Of a stretch of DNA of 8,343 nt, positions 6,521-8,343 are shown one piece after another. The notes beneath the pieces are model-generated. The model had not been told where the DNA came from. It was given only the letters and a program-made list of their open reading frames with translations, and searched no databases. Both the position numbers and the translations under genes were made by a program. The number at the start of each line of letters is the position of its first letter. The stretch's first letter is position 1. The DNA is taken from contig PTKD01000081.1 of assembly GCA_002938115.1 (NCBI GenBank), positions 1-8,343 on the forward strand, in the 5' to 3' direction. The DNA is from Alphaproteobacteria bacterium MarineAlpha9_Bin7. Lineage in GTDB: Bacteria; Pseudomonadota; Alphaproteobacteria; UBA7887.

Positions 6521-6551
6521 TTGCGACATTAAGGGCATTAAGGCCTACAAT
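6521..6551 (+). promoter_or_regulatory. Candidate promoter with tandem octamer in a long spacer (SBP 2)
   Basis: TTGCGA (6521-6526, four of six -35 bases) and TACAAT (6546-6551, five of six -10 bases) are 19 bases apart, longer than the ideal 17. The spacer is almost wholly filled by two direct copies of CATTAAGG (6527-6534 and 6536-6543, period nine). A start near 6558 would leave a leader of about 23 bases including the ribosome site of the TRAP gene. Promoter identity is inference from pattern. Confidence 0.35.
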
Positions 6552-6569
6552 AGAAGGTGGGTATCAAAA

Positions 6570-6574
6570 AGGGG
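6570..6574 (+). promoter_or_regulatory. Ribosome binding site deciding the start of TRAP binding protein 2
   Basis: AGGGG ends six bases before the ATG at 6581. The frame also opens with GTG at 6557, but that codon has no comparable site and coincides with the predicted transcription start, so 6581 is preferred. Confidence 0.6.
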
Positions 6575-6580
6575 AACGAA

Positions 6581-7696
6581 ATGGACATCAATAGGTCGAC
6601 AATCATTGGGGCTTTATTTGGTCTCGTCATCGGATTGGGTATTGGTGTGTTTTTTCTGTCGTCTAGTACAGAAACCACCGTCTTGGTAGGCGAGGGCGGC
6701 TCTAGGATTTCAAAGGAGGATGGGAGTGAGGCGGTTCGCTGGAAAATGGCAAGCAGTCTTGCAGGTACGCTGCCCGTCGTTGGCACAGGAGGGAAATATG
6801 TCGAAGAGCGAGTGCGAGTGCTGTCCGAGGGGAAAATAGAGCTTAAATTCTATGATCCAAACTCTTTAGTTCCGCCGTTGGAGGTTTTTGATGCGGTATC
6901 GGCAGGTTCAGTCAACGCAGGGTGGACAAATCCCGGATTCTGGGCTGGTAAAGTTCCCGCGCTGCAATTTTTTGCGGCTGTACCATTTGGCGCCAGGGCT
7001 GGTGAAACGTTGGCTTGGATGTATCACGGCGGCGGCTTGGAATTAATGCAAGAGATATACGCCCGTCATAATATTTATTCTATGCCTTGCTTCATCTCCG
7101 CGCCGGAAGGTTCTGGTTGGTTCAGGAAAGAGATCACTTCGGTTGAAGAACTGAAAGGACTGAAAATGCGATTTTTTGGTCTGGGCGCTAAGGTGATGGA
7201 AAAACTCGGAGTTTCGACACAACTGATAGCCCCTGGCGATATTTTCCCGGCACTTGAATTAGGAACAATAGACGCGGCAGAACTCTCTTTTCCGGCCATT
7301 GACCTTGATCTCGGCTTCTATGAGGTGGCAAAGCACTATTATTTTCCTGGATGGCATCAACCGACGACGTTGGGCGAGTTGATGATAAATCTAACTGATT
7401 GGAATAGCATTTCCTCAACGCACCAAGCGATCATTGAGTCTGTGTGTAAGGAGCAAATCACACGTTCCTTGGCTGAGAGTGAAGCCATACAGTTCAAGGC
7501 ACTAAAAGAACTGCAATCCAAAGGGGTTGTTTTGCATCGTTGGAGCCCTGAAATTCTTGCCGAGTTTAAAGCAGCCTGGGAAGAAGTGGTAGTGGAAGAG
7601 GCAGCGAAGGACGCTGACTTTGCGCAAGTTTGGGAATCTCTTAAAAAGTTCCGCGAGGGCTATAAGGTATGGGGTGATTATGGCTATCTAGACTGA
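6581..7696 (+). CDS. TRAP transporter solute-binding protein, TakP-like DctP family (SBP 2)
   Basis: A 371-residue exported protein. Residues 8-26 form one hydrophobic segment after Arg5, followed by SSSTETT; no clean AxA cleavage site is visible, so it may be a signal peptide or an uncleaved anchor, with a linker of about 25 residues before the folded domain starts at VRWKMASS. Family features are LVPPLEVFDAVSAGSVNAGWT, the conserved ligand arginine Arg197 in LKGLKMRFFG, PGDIFPALELGTIDAAELSFP (Glu234), and DLGFYEVAKHYYFPGWHQPTT. The last block is typical of the TakP branch, whose members bind 2-oxoacids, lactate and other monocarboxylates, often as dimers. It is clearly divergent from SBP 1 rather than a recent duplicate. 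No DctQ or DctM gene is in the window. The neighbouring CMD and flavoprotein genes suggest a carboxylate that is then oxidised, but the ligand is unknown. Confidence 0.9.
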   Translation: MDINRSTIIGALFGLVIGLGIGVFFLSSSTETTVLVGEGGSRISKEDGSEAVRWKMASSLAGTLPVVGTGGKYVEERVRVLSEGKIELKFYDPNSLVPPLEVFDAVSAGSVNAGWTNPGFWAGKVPALQFFAAVPFGARAGETLAWMYHGGGLELMQEIYARHNIYSMPCFISAPEGSGWFRKEITSVEELKGLKMRFFGLGAKVMEKLGVSTQLIAPGDIFPALELGTIDAAELSFPAIDLDLGFYEVAKHYYFPGWHQPTTLGELMINLTDWNSISSTHQAIIESVCKEQITRSLAESEAIQFKALKELQSKGVVLHRWSPEILAEFKAAWEEVVVEEAAKDADFAQVWESLKKFREGYKVWGDYGYLD

Positions 7697-7795
7697 AGCC
7701 TAACCGGGACTCAATGGATGTAGGTAGAAAATTCCACGCTGACGGAGCAGTTTGCAAGAATTTGGGGCCTGTACTGGTGATCGTTTCGAATTTCT

Positions 7796-8343
7796 ATGAC
7801 TACCAAACCCAAAGTCGTTGAAAAATTTGATGTGATTGTGCTGGGCAGCGGCGCGGCCGGCATGACTGCGGCTGTGGTCGCTGCGACTGAAGGCCTTGAT
7901 GTTTGCCTACTGGAAAAGGATACCCAGATAGGGGGAACGACGGCGTGGTCTGGTGGTCAGGTTTGGGTTCCGGGCACACGAGTTGCCAGAGAAATGGGAC
8001 ACAGCACGGACAGCCCTGAAGCAGTCCGTGCTTATCTGAGTGCACTTGTCACCGGCTCAGAAAGAGATCCTCGCATGGCTGCGTTTCTCGAGACGGCGCC
8101 TAAGGTGGTAGCCTATTTGACCCGGCATACCCAGGTATGCTTACGCCCAGTTCCGCACTATCCCGATTATTATCCTGATTGTACCGGAGCTACGGTATCG
8201 GGTCGCGTTCTGGAACCTGAATCATTTGATGCGTCGGCTTTGGGGAGTAAATTGAAATGGTTGAGGTTGCCTTTGCCGGAGTTCACACTATTCAACGACA
8301 TGATGGTGGCTAGGGAAGATGTTCCCTGCTTTCGACAACCCTT
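7796..8343 (+). CDS. FAD-dependent oxidoreductase, 3-ketosteroid dehydrogenase-like (N-terminal part, runs off right edge)
   Basis: The first 182 residues of a flavoprotein of the FAD_binding_2 (fumarate reductase/succinate dehydrogenase/3-ketosteroid 1-dehydrogenase) superfamily. FDVIVLGSGAAGMTAA at 11-26 holds the GxGxxG dinucleotide loop (Gly17, 19, 22), Glu40 ends the second strand and would bind the FAD ribose, and IGGTTAWSGGQVWVP at 45-59 is the flavin-side motif shared by KstD-type dehydrogenases. No signal peptide is seen, so it should be cytoplasmic. Many such proteins oxidise substrates other than steroids, so a steroid role cannot be claimed from this part. An in-frame TGA at 7778-7780 leaves ATG 7796 as the start, with no clear Shine-Dalgarno sequence. 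It is 99 bp after SBP 2 and may form a uptake-plus-oxidation unit with it. The catalytic domain lies beyond the edge. Confidence 0.87.
   Translation, partial: MTTKPKVVEKFDVIVLGSGAAGMTAAVVAATEGLDVCLLEKDTQIGGTTAWSGGQVWVPGTRVAREMGHSTDSPEAVRAYLSALVTGSERDPRMAAFLETAPKVVAYLTRHTQVCLRPVPHYPDYYPDCTGATVSGRVLEPESFDASALGSKLKWLRLPLPEFTLFNDMMVAREDVPCFRQP

Noticed and set aside
7800..8045. Minus-strand frame of 81 codons at the right end
   Set aside because: It is antisense to the FAD-binding motif region of the flavoprotein, which is clearly the real gene, and its proline/glutamine-rich translation is typical of an antisense shadow.

Overview
The window looks like chromosomal DNA of a Gram-negative bacterium, most likely a marine or environmental member of the Pseudomonadota. 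The reasons are two periplasmic TRAP (DctP-family) solute-binding proteins, a YheS-type ABC-F ATPase of Proteobacterial length, a V4R/DUF5943 protein of the type seen in Pseudomonas and Rhizobiales, and a moderate base composition (close to half G+C by eye). The class (alpha or gamma) cannot be fixed from this sequence. There are no RNA genes, insertion sequences, CRISPR arrays or phage genes that I can support, and no gene-free stretch longer than 300 bases.

Left third, minus strand (1-2888): the N-terminal end of an MFS transporter running off the left edge, a small V4R-domain protein (DUF5943 type), and a complete ABC-F translation-factor-like ATPase related to YheS. Their spacings (124 and 134 bp) suggest separate or loosely linked transcription units.

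Right two thirds, plus strand (3022-8343): a 133-bp divergent intergenic region opens a catabolic stretch. First comes a tight three-gene unit: TRAP solute-binding protein 1, dgoK (2-dehydro-3-deoxygalactonokinase) and dgoA (2-dehydro-3-deoxy-6-phosphogalactonate aldolase). dgoK and dgoA are one base apart. Together the two enzymes turn 2-keto-3-deoxygalactonate into pyruvate and glyceraldehyde 3-phosphate, the lower half of the De Ley-Doudoroff galactonate pathway, which is also the end of 3,6-anhydrogalactose breakdown in marine agar degraders. The binding protein is a natural candidate to import the sugar acid or a related acid. A carboxymuconolactone-decarboxylase-family protein follows, then a second, clearly different TRAP solute-binding protein of the TakP-like (2-oxoacid/monocarboxylate) type, and the start of a flavoprotein of the fumarate reductase/3-ketosteroid dehydrogenase superfamily, cut by the right edge. 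No TRAP membrane subunit (DctQ/DctM), sugar-acid dehydratase or regulator lies inside the window.

No clearly new system is visible. The points most worth a second look are small: a seven-codon minicistron whose stop overlaps the dgoK start by ATGA, several palindromes in intergenic regions that could be operators, a tandem octamer between a candidate -35 and -10, and two unlike TRAP binding proteins in one gene string without membrane subunits nearby.
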